Positions 1-9,809 of a DNA stretch of 64,000 bases are shown one piece after another; position 1 is the first letter of the stretch, and every line of letters starts with the position of its first letter. This DNA is from a virus. Where the stretch lies: IMG/VR virus record IMGVR_UViG_3300046820_000297, positions 1 to 64,000 of that record. One strand, given 5' to 3'. Below the pieces are notes generated by a model that saw nothing but the letters and a program-made list of their open reading frames with translations, had not been told where the DNA came from and did not search any database. The position numbers and the translations under genes are program-made.

Positions 1-3000
1 TTTTTGTAAATGGTCCTTATATGTTGAGAACAGGTCCTCGTACAAAGTTTGATTTTAACTACCAACCGCTAGCTAATCAAATTGATACTGAGTGGGTTAT
101 GGTAGAACAAGCTCCTAACTATTACAGAAAAGGAGGAAACGATACAGGATACATGCGTGATGAACAGTATGCGTTCTGGATCAGATGGGTATATAATACA
201 GGAGAAAGATCTAGTTCATATCATATTCCAGGTCGTGCAAAAGAAATAGATAGAGAGTTAAATCCTGATGGTACTGATATAGCTCCATTAGCAACAGGTA
301 GTGCAGACAATATTGAATATAGACAACACATTGATCAAGGTGGTCCTTATATCGCTCCCGCTATTTGGGAAAGTGTAAATACTGCTTATACAAATAATGC
401 ACCTATAGCAAGCAATGCTCCATTTATACCAGGTAATATTATTGCTGTAGGAAAAATGGGTTACTGGGAATCCACAGAAAGATATGCAGATGATAAACCT
501 GAAATATGGAATGCATCGTATCACAGTTGGTCAGATCCAGGAAATAATACCTTTGACTTTTGTGGTAAACCTATACGCCATCACAAGATGCCTGCTGATA
601 TTGTAAATGTATCAAAAACAAATTCTACAGGAGATGATGGTTTTTCAAGAGTACGTGTTAATGGAATTATACCTGTTGCAATTCGTGTACTAGGTGTTCA
701 GTTTAAAAATATAAAATGTCCCGTAGATAACTATGGTGTAGCAATACCTGGAATTGTAGGATATGAAATTCTTAGAAGTTCTAGAGAAGGTAATAAAACA
801 ATTATTGCAAAGGGGATATTAAACAACATGCGATCTTATACAGACGCAAATGATGAAACTGTTTATTATCAGAACTATCCATATAATTCAAGACAAGCGG
901 ATCCGTCTCTTACAAGTGTTTCATGGACAAATGATTCTAACTGGAATGACAGTAGTAATTTTTTAACTGGTGTCTCAGATAGTTTATTTACTTTCCATTC
1001 TCCAGATACACAGTTTAAGAATCCTTTTTTATCATCACAAGAATTAAGACTATATGGTGAAGTTGGATCTAATAATAATGTTGTTGGTAATTTTGAACCT
1101 GTTGATAAACATCCTGAACATAAGCTACCAACAGATTTAGCATTTGTTCTTTCCGCAATTGGTGGGGTATCTATAGCGAGTCAGTCAGTTAGGGGTAAAG
1201 AAACTAAAATATACAAACCTCCTCAAGCTTTTAACTTAGGTTATGGATTTGGAGAAGTCGGTGTTACAGGTGGTGCTATTGGTATATCTGGAGGTAGTGC
1301 TGCAATAGTAGCTGGTGTACCTCCTGGTCAAATTGTTTATGACAGTGCTCAGTGGACTTTACCCAATGTAATAGGTGCATTGTTTAATTCTAATTTAGAT
1401 GCGGCTCTAACAGGTTACGTAGATGGTGTATTTTCAGTTTTGGATGCTACACTAGCAGCACCTAATACTGTAGCAGCTCCTGTACTTGGTGGTATAGGTT
1501 CAACTACAACAAGTAATTATGAGTTAAGTGAGTTTGCAGCAATGCCACCTACAATAAGAGCGCTAACGGGTGTGTTTACATATGCTAATTACATAGTAGA
1601 TGGTACAGATAGATTTATAGATCTTATTTTAAAATTTACCAAGTATAGACAATTTGCACTTCGTTATATATCACATGGATCTTTATTAAGACACAGTGCT
1701 GGTAATGTAACAGTAGGTAACTCAAGAAGATATATAACAGACTCTGGTTATTTAGAAAACCAGTTGCAGAACTTTAACAACATAACAGTAAATAATATCT
1801 ATAGAGGTCGTTGCGTTACACTTAAACTCTCTAATACTATTTCTGCTACAGCAGGTACTGATAATACTACGCAAGTTTTAAGTACTGCACAATATATAAA
1901 TTCAGATCTTCAAGATGATAAAAAACGTTTTGAACAATTTAGAACAAGTGCGTATAGTTACTATGCTGGTCTAAAGGTTAGACTTAGAAACCAATACGGT
2001 CAGCTTCAGACTATTCGTCAGTTAACAACAAACTGCATTAGTAAAGTACCATTAACTACGGTAAATACTGATACAAGTATAAGGATGCCTGACTCTCCAG
2101 TTATATTTGGAGGAGATGTTTATATAGGAAGATATACTGAAAAGAACACATTCTTTTATTTCTATGACTGGTTGATGGATCAACCTGATGGAACTGAGTT
2201 TGACTACAGACTTAGAAGTATGATATCTAATCCTAGATTCTGGGCAGACTTTACTAAGTTTGATACAAATCAGTTTGTAAGTAAATTTATCGGATCTCTT
2301 GTAAGTTTTCAGTTATCTGAATTATTTAGTGGATTACCATCAGCAATGCATAATCTTGACCTAGATCCATTTACGGATAGTCAAGGATTCTTTGGACAAG
2401 GTATAGGTGCTATAGGTAATGCTTTTAGATTATCTAAAAAAGATGTATTCTTTTATTTATTCCAGTCAGGTGTTAGAGATTTCTTTGTAGAGTCTGAGAT
2501 TAATGTGGATCTTAGAGATTGGGGAAACTCAATTGTAGAACAACATTATGATACTTATAGACTTACTAACTTAAAAGAATTATTTGGAACAGATGTAATT
2601 AAGTCGGGTAACTACTTTAAGTATGACCTATCACTAAGTGTATCAAGAGTCTTTAATAATTTTATATCTTGGGGATCGATGCAAGCAAGGTATTACAATC
2701 CAATGGTTGCAGAAACTTGCTACACGTATTATCCTAACAGAATTATATATTCATTGCCACAACAAGATGAAGCTGTGAATGATTTCTGGCAAGTATTCTT
2801 ACCAAATAATTATAAAGACTTTACATCTAAAGTAGTAGCAATTAAACCAATATCTAAAAATGGTGCTTTAATTCTATTTGAAACTCAAGGACCCGCACAG
2901 TTTTTAGGTGTAGATACATTACAGACAGATGCTGGTACTAAGATAACTATTGGCGATGGCGGATTATTTTCACAACCGCTACAATACTTAACTAACGCTG

Positions 3001-4139
3001 ATTTAGAATTCCAACACGGATCTTGTCAAAATAGATTATCCATAACTAATACACCAGTAGGTGTATTTTATATGAGTGTGTCTCAAGGTAAAGTATTTGC
3101 TGTAACTGGTCAAGGATTAGATGAAATCTCAGCAGCAAGTATGCGTTGGTGGTTTAATAAATACTTACCATATCAACTAACTTTAGATTTTCCTGATTAT
3201 ATCTATACAGACAATCCTATTGTAGGTATTGGTGGTCAATCAGTATTTGATAATAGTAATATGATATTGTACTTCTCTAAACGAGATTTTAGAAAGAGAA
3301 GAGATATTACAGATACAGTTGTATACGCTCCTCAAAAAGGATACAATACTTTCTTGGTTAACAATGCTATTGAAGTTCAATTAGGTGATCCTGCATACTT
3401 TGAAGATTGTAGTTGGACTATTAGTTATGACCCGAAGAATCAAATGTGGATTTCTTTTCACGACTGGCATCCTGAGTTAGCTGTATCAAGTAAGAATTAT
3501 TTCTTGACAACTAAAACTAATGCTGCCGGTGAAGGAGAAATTTGGAGACATAACGATAGAACAGATTTGTTTTCTAATTTCTATGGTGTTGACTATCCGT
3601 TTGAGATTGAATACATTGCTGCAACAGGACAAACTGTAAATACACTTAAGTCTTTAGAGTATGACTTAGAGTGCTACACTTACGATGTAGATGGTATTGA
3701 TATGTATCACGTACTTGATTTTAACTTTGATCATGCTGTTGTGCATAATACTGAGCAAGTATCCGGAGTACTTAATCTAAATCTAAATCCAAAAGGTAAT
3801 CCTATAGTTGCTTTACAGTATCCTATAATCAATCCAACTAGCATTGATATACTCTATAGTAAAGAAGAACAGAAATATAGAATGAACCAGTTCTGGGATA
3901 TAACTAGAGATCGCGGAGAATTTACATTCCCTAATGTTCAACAACCTATATGGAGTACTGAACTAAACGGTTACAAGAGACAACTTAATATCAATAACCT
4001 AGATTATCAGAAGTCAGCATTTGAAAGAAAGAAGTTTAGACACTATACTACTCACGTCTTGTTATATCGTAATATATCAGGACCAATCAAAATGTTGTTC
4101 AAGGTAACTAATGTGAAGAATCAATACTCTCCTAGATAA
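1..4139 (+). CDS. Large tail structural protein (5'-truncated by window edge)
   Basis: At least 1372 aa. The reading frame stays open to the window edge: the codons before the first visible ATG (position 21) read VNGPY and run straight into MLRTGPRTKF, so the true start lies upstream. The protein is rich in aromatic residues, Asn and beta-forming segments, with no enzymatic motif, signal peptide or obvious coiled coil. A Gly/Ala-rich hydrophobic stretch lies around residues 375-470. Its stop overlaps the start of the next gene by one base (TAATG). In characterised crAss-like phages, a large tail protein (tail muzzle/tip) lies just before the cargo and RNA polymerase genes. I infer such a role from position and size only; a receptor-contacting tail protein is an alternative. 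Confidence 0.6.
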   Translation, partial: FVNGPYMLRTGPRTKFDFNYQPLANQIDTEWVMVEQAPNYYRKGGNDTGYMRDEQYAFWIRWVYNTGERSSSYHIPGRAKEIDRELNPDGTDIAPLATGSADNIEYRQHIDQGGPYIAPAIWESVNTAYTNNAPIASNAPFIPGNIIAVGKMGYWESTERYADDKPEIWNASYHSWSDPGNNTFDFCGKPIRHHKMPADIVNVSKTNSTGDDGFSRVRVNGIIPVAIRVLGVQFKNIKCPVDNYGVAIPGIVGYEILRSSREGNKTIIAKGILNNMRSYTDANDETVYYQNYPYNSRQADPSLTSVSWTNDSNWNDSSNFLTGVSDSLFTFHSPDTQFKNPFLSSQELRLYGEVGSNNNVVGNFEPVDKHPEHKLPTDLAFVLSAIGGVSIASQSVRGKETKIYKPPQAFNLGYGFGEVGVTGGAIGISGGSAAIVAGVPPGQIVYDSAQWTLPNVIGALFNSNLDAALTGYVDGVFSVLDATLAAPNTVAAPVLGGIGSTTTSNYELSEFAAMPPTIRALTGVFTYANYIVDGTDRFIDLILKFTKYRQFALRYISHGSLLRHSAGNVTVGNSRRYITDSGYLENQLQNFNNITVNNIYRGRCVTLKLSNTISATAGTDNTTQVLSTAQYINSDLQDDKKRFEQFRTSAYSYYAGLKVRLRNQYGQLQTIRQLTTNCISKVPLTTVNTDTSIRMPDSPVIFGGDVYIGRYTEKNTFFYFYDWLMDQPDGTEFDYRLRSMISNPRFWADFTKFDTNQFVSKFIGSLVSFQLSELFSGLPSAMHNLDLDPFTDSQGFFGQGIGAIGNAFRLSKKDVFFYLFQSGVRDFFVESEINVDLRDWGNSIVEQHYDTYRLTNLKELFGTDVIKSGNYFKYDLSLSVSRVFNNFISWGSMQARYYNPMVAETCYTYYPNRIIYSLPQQDEAVNDFWQVFLPNNYKDFTSKVVAIKPISKNGALILFETQGPAQFLGVDTLQTDAGTKITIGDGGLFSQPLQYLTNADLEFQHGSCQNRLSITNTPVGVFYMSVSQGKVFAVTGQGLDEISAASMRWWFNKYLPYQLTLDFPDYIYTDNPIVGIGGQSVFDNSNMILYFSKRDFRKRRDITDTVVYAPQKGYNTFLVNNAIEVQLGDPAYFEDCSWTISYDPKNQMWISFHDWHPELAVSSKNYFLTTKTNAAGEGEIWRHNDRTDLFSNFYGVDYPFEIEYIAATGQTVNTLKSLEYDLECYTYDVDGIDMYHVLDFNFDHAVVHNTEQVSGVLNLNLNPKGNPIVALQYPIINPTSIDILYSKEEQKYRMNQFWDITRDRGEFTFPNVQQPIWSTELNGYKRQLNINNLDYQKSAFERKKFRHYTTHVLLYRNISGPIKMLFKVTNVKNQYSPR

Positions 4140-7100
4140 TGAAGAAGCGTAAAGTAAAAATTACTAAGACTGGATACTTACCAGATAGTCCCGATAGATT
4201 CAATGACATGAATATTATTCCTAGTAATAGGATTACTATGAAGGATGTTAAGTTTCCAATACTTGGTACTGATGATCTTGGTAATCAACAGATGATGATG
4301 CCTGGTGGAGAATATGAATTTCCTGGAGAATATGTCACTGAAGTACCTATGGGTTCCTATCAAAATGGTGGTGGCATATATTTAGGTAAATACGAGTTTA
4401 AGGATGGAGGATTGGTAAAAGCAGCTGATGGTATAGAAACAAACTTTAGAAGAACCAGTGTAGATAAAAGTAAGGTTCTATCATTACAGAAAGAACTTAA
4501 GAATGCTGGTTATGATCTAGGTAAGTCTGGTAAAACTAAAGATGGTGTTGATGGTGTGTGGGGTCCTAAGACAGAAAAAGCATATCGAGACTTTACCAGT
4601 AAGCAAGCAAGAGTTAAAGTTTCTCAAGACTCTACACAAACTCCTATCTTTAGTGAAGAGGATAGTACGGTATTTAATGAGCAAATTGCTGATACATCCT
4701 CGACTCTTCATAATAAAGCTTTAGATAATTCTTTACCCGAACAAGTTCAGCAAAAGAATATTAAAGTTACAGATATCCCACAGTATACAGAAAGTGGACT
4801 TGCGGTTGATCAAGGTTTCCAACCTCTAGAGGCTGAAGACAAGTACGCTTATGAAGTTAAGAACATAGATTATAGTATTCCTGCTGATACATTAGATCCT
4901 AGTCAGTTTTACTATGGAAGTAAGAGAGGTGTGATAGAACTTCCAGATGGTACCAAACAAGCATTCATGGAAACGGTACCTTCTCAAAGTATTATGGGTG
5001 AGATAAGTGATGTACCATATAATCCTGTTGAAGTAGAAACTCAAGCTTTAACAGAAGGTACAGTAGAAAAACTTGATTATGTCCTACAAAAAAATGCACC
5101 AAATCTTTATAGAGATGATGGTACTTCTTGTATGATTAATGGTAAAGTAGAAGATCGCTGTGCTGCAGGATATCAATTAGGATTAGATATAAATTTTGGT
5201 GATAAATTAAATAGAAAAGATTTAGGTATAACTGGTGACTCTTGGGAAGTTGGTCAAAATATAATTGATAAAGGAGGATCTCGTGTATACGGATTGACTA
5301 ACGATCTTGATATTACACCGACAGATTATGATAATAAAGGAGTTAAAAACTTACTTGAGTCTGAAAAAAAGAAAAGAAAAGTTGACACTCAAAAAATAAC
5401 TAATGATGCTCAAGTAGGGGACGTTGTAGAAATGTGGTACAAGGATTCAGGTTCTCAAGATGAAGCTTTATCAAATTCAAAAGGTAATACTCTAACAACT
5501 CACTCTGGTGTTGTTACAGAAAAAGACGGAGTCAAGTATGTAACACACAATATACACGGTACTTGGCATACAGATAAACTTCAAGATGTAATTAATGGTA
5601 AGAGAAAATACATGGCGTCAGGTATTGTTCGACCTAATTACAAAGTTGATGAAAACGCTCTTGGTGTTAAAGTAAGTAATAAACCCAGATACTTAAAAGC
5701 AGATGATGAAGAAAGAGGATTAATACATGAGGGTGAAAAGTGGTCATCTAAGCAAACAGATAATGGTGCAGTAATACCAGCACAGTCTACAGAATCAAAT
5801 AATTACGTACAAGGATTAGCATACTACGCTCCTCAAGTGCAACAAGATTTTAAATTATCTGATAATGAGACATCAGAGATAATGAAATTAGCATTTGGTG
5901 TGTACGGAAAAGAGTCGGGATTTTCTCATGGTGATAAGTATACAAGCAAGAGGAAGAATAGAAAACTTACAAAACTGTATAAAGATATAGCACCTGATTG
6001 GATGCCTGAAGGTGATGAGATGAGTAGTGGACCGACTCAGATAAAAGTAGATACTAATTTCAATACTGATGCTGAAAAAGCATTGCTTGCTAAATATGGA
6101 ATAGATGATAAAAATATTTGGGATGAGAAAAACGCTGCTGCAGCAACACTTATAGAAACAGCAAGAAACTATGAAAGATTTAAGCAAGCATTCGGTGTAG
6201 GTTTTGATAACATGGATCCTATTACAATGAGAAACGTCTTAGCACTTGCTCATAATAAAGGAATCGATAACGTACTTAAAAACGAGTTTACAGATGTTAG
6301 TAAAGCAGAAAGTAGAAACTTACTTGAAAGAGCTTATGATTATGCAACAACTGATACAACATGGTCTGAGAGTAAATTAAAAGGAACTAAGAAAAGAGAC
6401 TATGGTAGTTTAAAATCTGGATTGGGTCAGTATGCTAACCTACATAAAAAGAGTGGTTCATATGCTAACCTAGTACAAGATTATAGCGAATCTTTAGATG
6501 TAGACTACAATAAAGTAAAAAGTAATTATTGGAATACAACAGGTAAATCTAGAGAAGATCGTGAGCATTATGATTATACAGATTGGACAGATCCTTCTTT
6601 TGTTTACGATGAAGCTATTTCTCCCGCAGTTGAAAATGTCGAAGGCACTATTCGTGAAGGAACAGAATATATAGAAAGAGGTGTAGGTGCTGCAGATAGA
6701 AAAATAGAAAGGGGTTTAAAAGCGTTAGAGAAAAAAACTAGAGTTGCTATGGATAAAGCAAAGAAAAAAGTTAGAATGCAGGATGGTGGTATCTATATGG
6801 GTACTTATGAATTCAAAGATGGTGGTCTTGTACGAATGCAAGAAGGTGGTGACATGCCATTTGATTTACCATTAAAGGAGCAGAATGTATACTTACTTCC
6901 TGAATACAATCAACCTATAAATCCTGAGACAGGTGAGATACTTCCAGATCCACAAAGACCTAACTTAGGTATGGATACAGGAGCTACAGAATACAAGTAT
7001 ACTTACGGAAGTGATGAAGGTGATATTGACGTACCTTCCGTAGTATCAGGTCAATATATAGGAGACCAAGCATTAGACAGATACATGCTTACGGGTGAAA

Positions 7101-7237
7101 GATTTAAGACAATGAATGATCCTGGATCTTATAGTAAGTTCTATGATCAGATTGGTCAATTAGGTTTAATGCAAGAAAAGAATGGAGGATCTGTAAGAAA
7201 AGTAAAGATCAAGAGTCTCCCTAGGAAAAACCAGTAA
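4139..7237 (+). CDS. Virion-associated peptidoglycan hydrolase, multidomain
   Basis: 1032 aa with three recognisable cell-wall modules. Residues about 107-155 look like a peptidoglycan-binding domain (LQKEL...GVDGVWGPKTEKAYRDF). Residues about 325-480 resemble an NlpC/P60- or CHAP-like cysteine peptidase, with Cys331 or Cys341, GDVVEMW, His455 (THSGVV) and His470/His473. Residues about 580-700 resemble a lytic transglycosylase, with catalytic-type Glu592 in KESGF and a GPTQIK motif at 631. The likely role is local opening of the host wall during DNA ejection; lysis at the end of infection is handled by the cassette near 41 kb. A 16-residue GGIY...KDGGLV motif occurs twice (78-93 and 883-898), and the C-terminus ends in VRKVKIKSLPRK, echoed at the N-terminus of the protein starting at 9810. 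The domain calls are from motif recognition only. Confidence 0.72.
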   Translation: MKKRKVKITKTGYLPDSPDRFNDMNIIPSNRITMKDVKFPILGTDDLGNQQMMMPGGEYEFPGEYVTEVPMGSYQNGGGIYLGKYEFKDGGLVKAADGIETNFRRTSVDKSKVLSLQKELKNAGYDLGKSGKTKDGVDGVWGPKTEKAYRDFTSKQARVKVSQDSTQTPIFSEEDSTVFNEQIADTSSTLHNKALDNSLPEQVQQKNIKVTDIPQYTESGLAVDQGFQPLEAEDKYAYEVKNIDYSIPADTLDPSQFYYGSKRGVIELPDGTKQAFMETVPSQSIMGEISDVPYNPVEVETQALTEGTVEKLDYVLQKNAPNLYRDDGTSCMINGKVEDRCAAGYQLGLDINFGDKLNRKDLGITGDSWEVGQNIIDKGGSRVYGLTNDLDITPTDYDNKGVKNLLESEKKKRKVDTQKITNDAQVGDVVEMWYKDSGSQDEALSNSKGNTLTTHSGVVTEKDGVKYVTHNIHGTWHTDKLQDVINGKRKYMASGIVRPNYKVDENALGVKVSNKPRYLKADDEERGLIHEGEKWSSKQTDNGAVIPAQSTESNNYVQGLAYYAPQVQQDFKLSDNETSEIMKLAFGVYGKESGFSHGDKYTSKRKNRKLTKLYKDIAPDWMPEGDEMSSGPTQIKVDTNFNTDAEKALLAKYGIDDKNIWDEKNAAAATLIETARNYERFKQAFGVGFDNMDPITMRNVLALAHNKGIDNVLKNEFTDVSKAESRNLLERAYDYATTDTTWSESKLKGTKKRDYGSLKSGLGQYANLHKKSGSYANLVQDYSESLDVDYNKVKSNYWNTTGKSREDREHYDYTDWTDPSFVYDEAISPAVENVEGTIREGTEYIERGVGAADRKIERGLKALEKKTRVAMDKAKKKVRMQDGGIYMGTYEFKDGGLVRMQEGGDMPFDLPLKEQNVYLLPEYNQPINPETGEILPDPQRPNLGMDTGATEYKYTYGSDEGDIDVPSVVSGQYIGDQALDRYMLTGERFKTMNDPGSYSKFYDQIGQLGLMQEKNGGSVRKVKIKSLPRKNQ

Positions 7238-7274
7238 ATTTTAGTATCTTATATAATATCACTATCTTAGCCAG

Positions 7275-9803
7275 ATGAACAGAAATAAAAGAACTCGTAA
7301 TAGTAGAAAAGGTTCACCACTCTCAATTGATTTAAGAGATTTTCTTATGTATAGTAATCCATCACGATTTGCTCCAAAGGTTAAACAAACCGGTGGTCAA
7401 GCATACCCACAAGCACCAACTATGGATCAGTTCTTTAGTTATGGTGCTCCTACACCACGTACACCTTTTGTATTTCAAGATGGTGGTAACATGATGTCTT
7501 TTGAAGATCCTAAACCTAACAAGGTTAATAGCTTCTTAGAAAGAATCAAACAGAAAGGATACGAAGCACTTCAGAAAGAAATGGAAGATGAGAGCATGAT
7601 GATGGGTGATGCTTACGATCAAGCTTCTATGGAAATGGATACTGCTATGATGCAGTGGGGTGGAGGTTGGTCTGGTGGATATGAAACTAACTTTGATAAA
7701 GCAAATCAATGGGCAGACGCTAGTGAAGATCAAGGTGATATAATGGGTGCTTTTAGTAATTTTACACAAGCTGCTCAAGATTTTGGAAGTGTTGGTGATG
7801 ACTACTACATTAAGAAGATGAAGTATAACTACACACCAACTGCTCAGTATGGTATGGAGTTACAAGAGTTTCAAGGTGATGAAGGTGAATCACAAGTTAA
7901 TAGAGATGCTGCTTTAGCACAAGCTGCGTATCTTAGAAGTTTACCCGCAAGAGGTAGTGGACCTCTTCCTAATCCATTTCAGATGTTCAACGTTCCTGGA
8001 GCGGCACCTGTAACTAGAGGTAATAATCAAAGTGGTACAAAACGTACTATTGATCGTAATGCTCCTATACAAATGCCTGATTATTATGTAGGTGAGAATA
8101 GTTATGCAGGTTATGTTCCTCAACCTAAAGTAGCTGGTGTTAGAACTACAGGTAGACCTGGAGATGGTAGTATACTTTACGATCCTAACAAAATGCACGG
8201 TACGTTTAATCCTAACTGGAGACCTTTTCAACCTATTGGAGGAACTCAAACTACTACAACTAAAGAAGAAGAGAAAACTCCTGCACCTAGAGCAACATCT
8301 AAAAAAACTCAGACTGCTACTCAACCAACAGCACCAACTAATCCTGCTGCACCTGGAACACCTCCTGCTACACCAGAAACACCCGCTGCAGGTAAACCAG
8401 AAGAGAAACCAAAAGATGCACAAACTCCAGGAGCAGGTACAGGACCTACTGAACCAACTGCACCAGCTGCAACAGAAAATAAAACACCTCAGCAAGTTCA
8501 GCAAGAAGCTGCACAATTAGGAATGTCACCACAACAGTATATGACATTCTTAACTCATGCTGATGTTAAGATGGGTCCATTAGGAAGACGTTTACGTAAA
8601 GCAAGTTTTGACTTTACTACATACGGTCCTGGTATGAATCCTATTACAGCATCTGCTAATCCGCAGAAACCTTTTTTCTATGATAATGCTACTGGTAAGA
8701 TGGAAGGTGCTGCACCTAATCAACAAGAGAGTGGTCCTGGAGATGGTTTTCTCGGAAGACTATTTAATAGAAAAAGAAATGCTCCAGCTAGTGAAAATGC
8801 TAGAGATATAAATTATACTGAGCGAGGACCTAGTATAACAGATGCTCGTAAAATGAGTCCTCAAGAATTTAAAAAAGCTCAACAATCACAATTTGATCCA
8901 AGAGGTTATAACAATGCATATTCTGAAGGAAGAAACCAAAACTTCCAAGATAGAAGAAGAAACCTAGGTCAAAGAATTGATGATTTGTATCAACAAGAGT
9001 ATAACTTACAAACTGGTTCTGGTTTTGGTGTTCAAGATTTAACTAAGAGACAGGAAAACAAAAGAGACAGATTAATCAATAGGTATAACAGAATTGGAAA
9101 TCGTAGAGATGCTCCAGGTGCTTCTGGAAGAGATACCTTCTCTCCATATGAAAGACCCGTACTTAATGTTAATGATGAAGAAATGCGCTATGGTGGATAT
9201 TTAAAACACTATCAAGATGCAGGTCCTGTTACATTTGAAGATGAGTACATGCCAGAATCAGTAATAGATGCTGTAACTGGTAAATCAACATCTCTAAACA
9301 CTCCAGTCAGTAATGGAATTCCTGATTATAGTTCTATGGGAGAAAAAGATTTAGCATCTACTTATGTTGGAGATATTGCTCCTGTAGATTTAGTTCCTAA
9401 TACTACTCAGATGATGGGTGAAAAAGGAAAAGGTAAGTTGGATGTTAAGTTTGGTAAGAAACAAAATCCATATACTAAACAATTTATCAGTGCTGGATTA
9501 GATCTATTATCTACAGGTTTGCAGAATAGAGAAGCATCTAGAAACGAGAAAATGTTTAGAAACAAGATGGGAGCTGATCAAGTATTTACACCTATGCAAG
9601 ATATGTCTAGAGGTGACTACACTGCAAACGAAGGTTACTTTAGACCTGATCAACAAGTACCTACTCAATTTACTGGATATAACTTTGAGTCACCATATGC
9701 TAGAATGGGTGGATCTTATAAGAAAGGTGGTGAATACTATCTTACTCAAGATGAGATCGACGAGATCATTGCAATGGGAGGACAAATAGAATTCTTAGAT
9801 TAA
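7275..9803 (+). CDS. Probable virion protein with Pro/Thr/Ala-rich linker
   Basis: 842 aa, not assigned to a named family. The N-terminal third is Met-, Gln- and Gly-rich with short GG-containing modules (KQTGGQAY, FQDGGNMMSF). A low-complexity Pro/Thr/Ala/Lys region at about 330-410 looks like a flexible linker. The C-terminal end has GG-centred motifs (SYKKGGEYYLTQDEIDEI, then AMGGQIEFLD), a type of ending I associate with Bacteroidota phage virion proteins. It lies between the wall hydrolase and another GG-motif protein in a tight co-directional run, so a structural or ejected (cargo) protein is likely. No catalytic residues or membrane segments were seen. The 37-bp gap upstream is AT-rich and could hold a promoter, but I cannot show one. 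Confidence 0.55.
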   Translation: MNRNKRTRNSRKGSPLSIDLRDFLMYSNPSRFAPKVKQTGGQAYPQAPTMDQFFSYGAPTPRTPFVFQDGGNMMSFEDPKPNKVNSFLERIKQKGYEALQKEMEDESMMMGDAYDQASMEMDTAMMQWGGGWSGGYETNFDKANQWADASEDQGDIMGAFSNFTQAAQDFGSVGDDYYIKKMKYNYTPTAQYGMELQEFQGDEGESQVNRDAALAQAAYLRSLPARGSGPLPNPFQMFNVPGAAPVTRGNNQSGTKRTIDRNAPIQMPDYYVGENSYAGYVPQPKVAGVRTTGRPGDGSILYDPNKMHGTFNPNWRPFQPIGGTQTTTTKEEEKTPAPRATSKKTQTATQPTAPTNPAAPGTPPATPETPAAGKPEEKPKDAQTPGAGTGPTEPTAPAATENKTPQQVQQEAAQLGMSPQQYMTFLTHADVKMGPLGRRLRKASFDFTTYGPGMNPITASANPQKPFFYDNATGKMEGAAPNQQESGPGDGFLGRLFNRKRNAPASENARDINYTERGPSITDARKMSPQEFKKAQQSQFDPRGYNNAYSEGRNQNFQDRRRNLGQRIDDLYQQEYNLQTGSGFGVQDLTKRQENKRDRLINRYNRIGNRRDAPGASGRDTFSPYERPVLNVNDEEMRYGGYLKHYQDAGPVTFEDEYMPESVIDAVTGKSTSLNTPVSNGIPDYSSMGEKDLASTYVGDIAPVDLVPNTTQMMGEKGKGKLDVKFGKKQNPYTKQFISAGLDLLSTGLQNREASRNEKMFRNKMGADQVFTPMQDMSRGDYTANEGYFRPDQQVPTQFTGYNFESPYARMGGSYKKGGEYYLTQDEIDEIIAMGGQIEFLD

Positions 9804-9809
9804 TAAATT

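Noticed and set aside
7941-8516. Minus-strand frame of 191 aa, Cys/Ser-rich
   Set aside because: It is antisense to the Pro/Thr-rich linker of the 842-aa virion protein; its odd composition is the mirror of that low-complexity repeat.
8137-8520. Plus-strand 127-aa Leu/Lys/Gln-rich frame
   Set aside because: It is a shifted reading of the same low-complexity linker, with no independent start context or recognisable domain.
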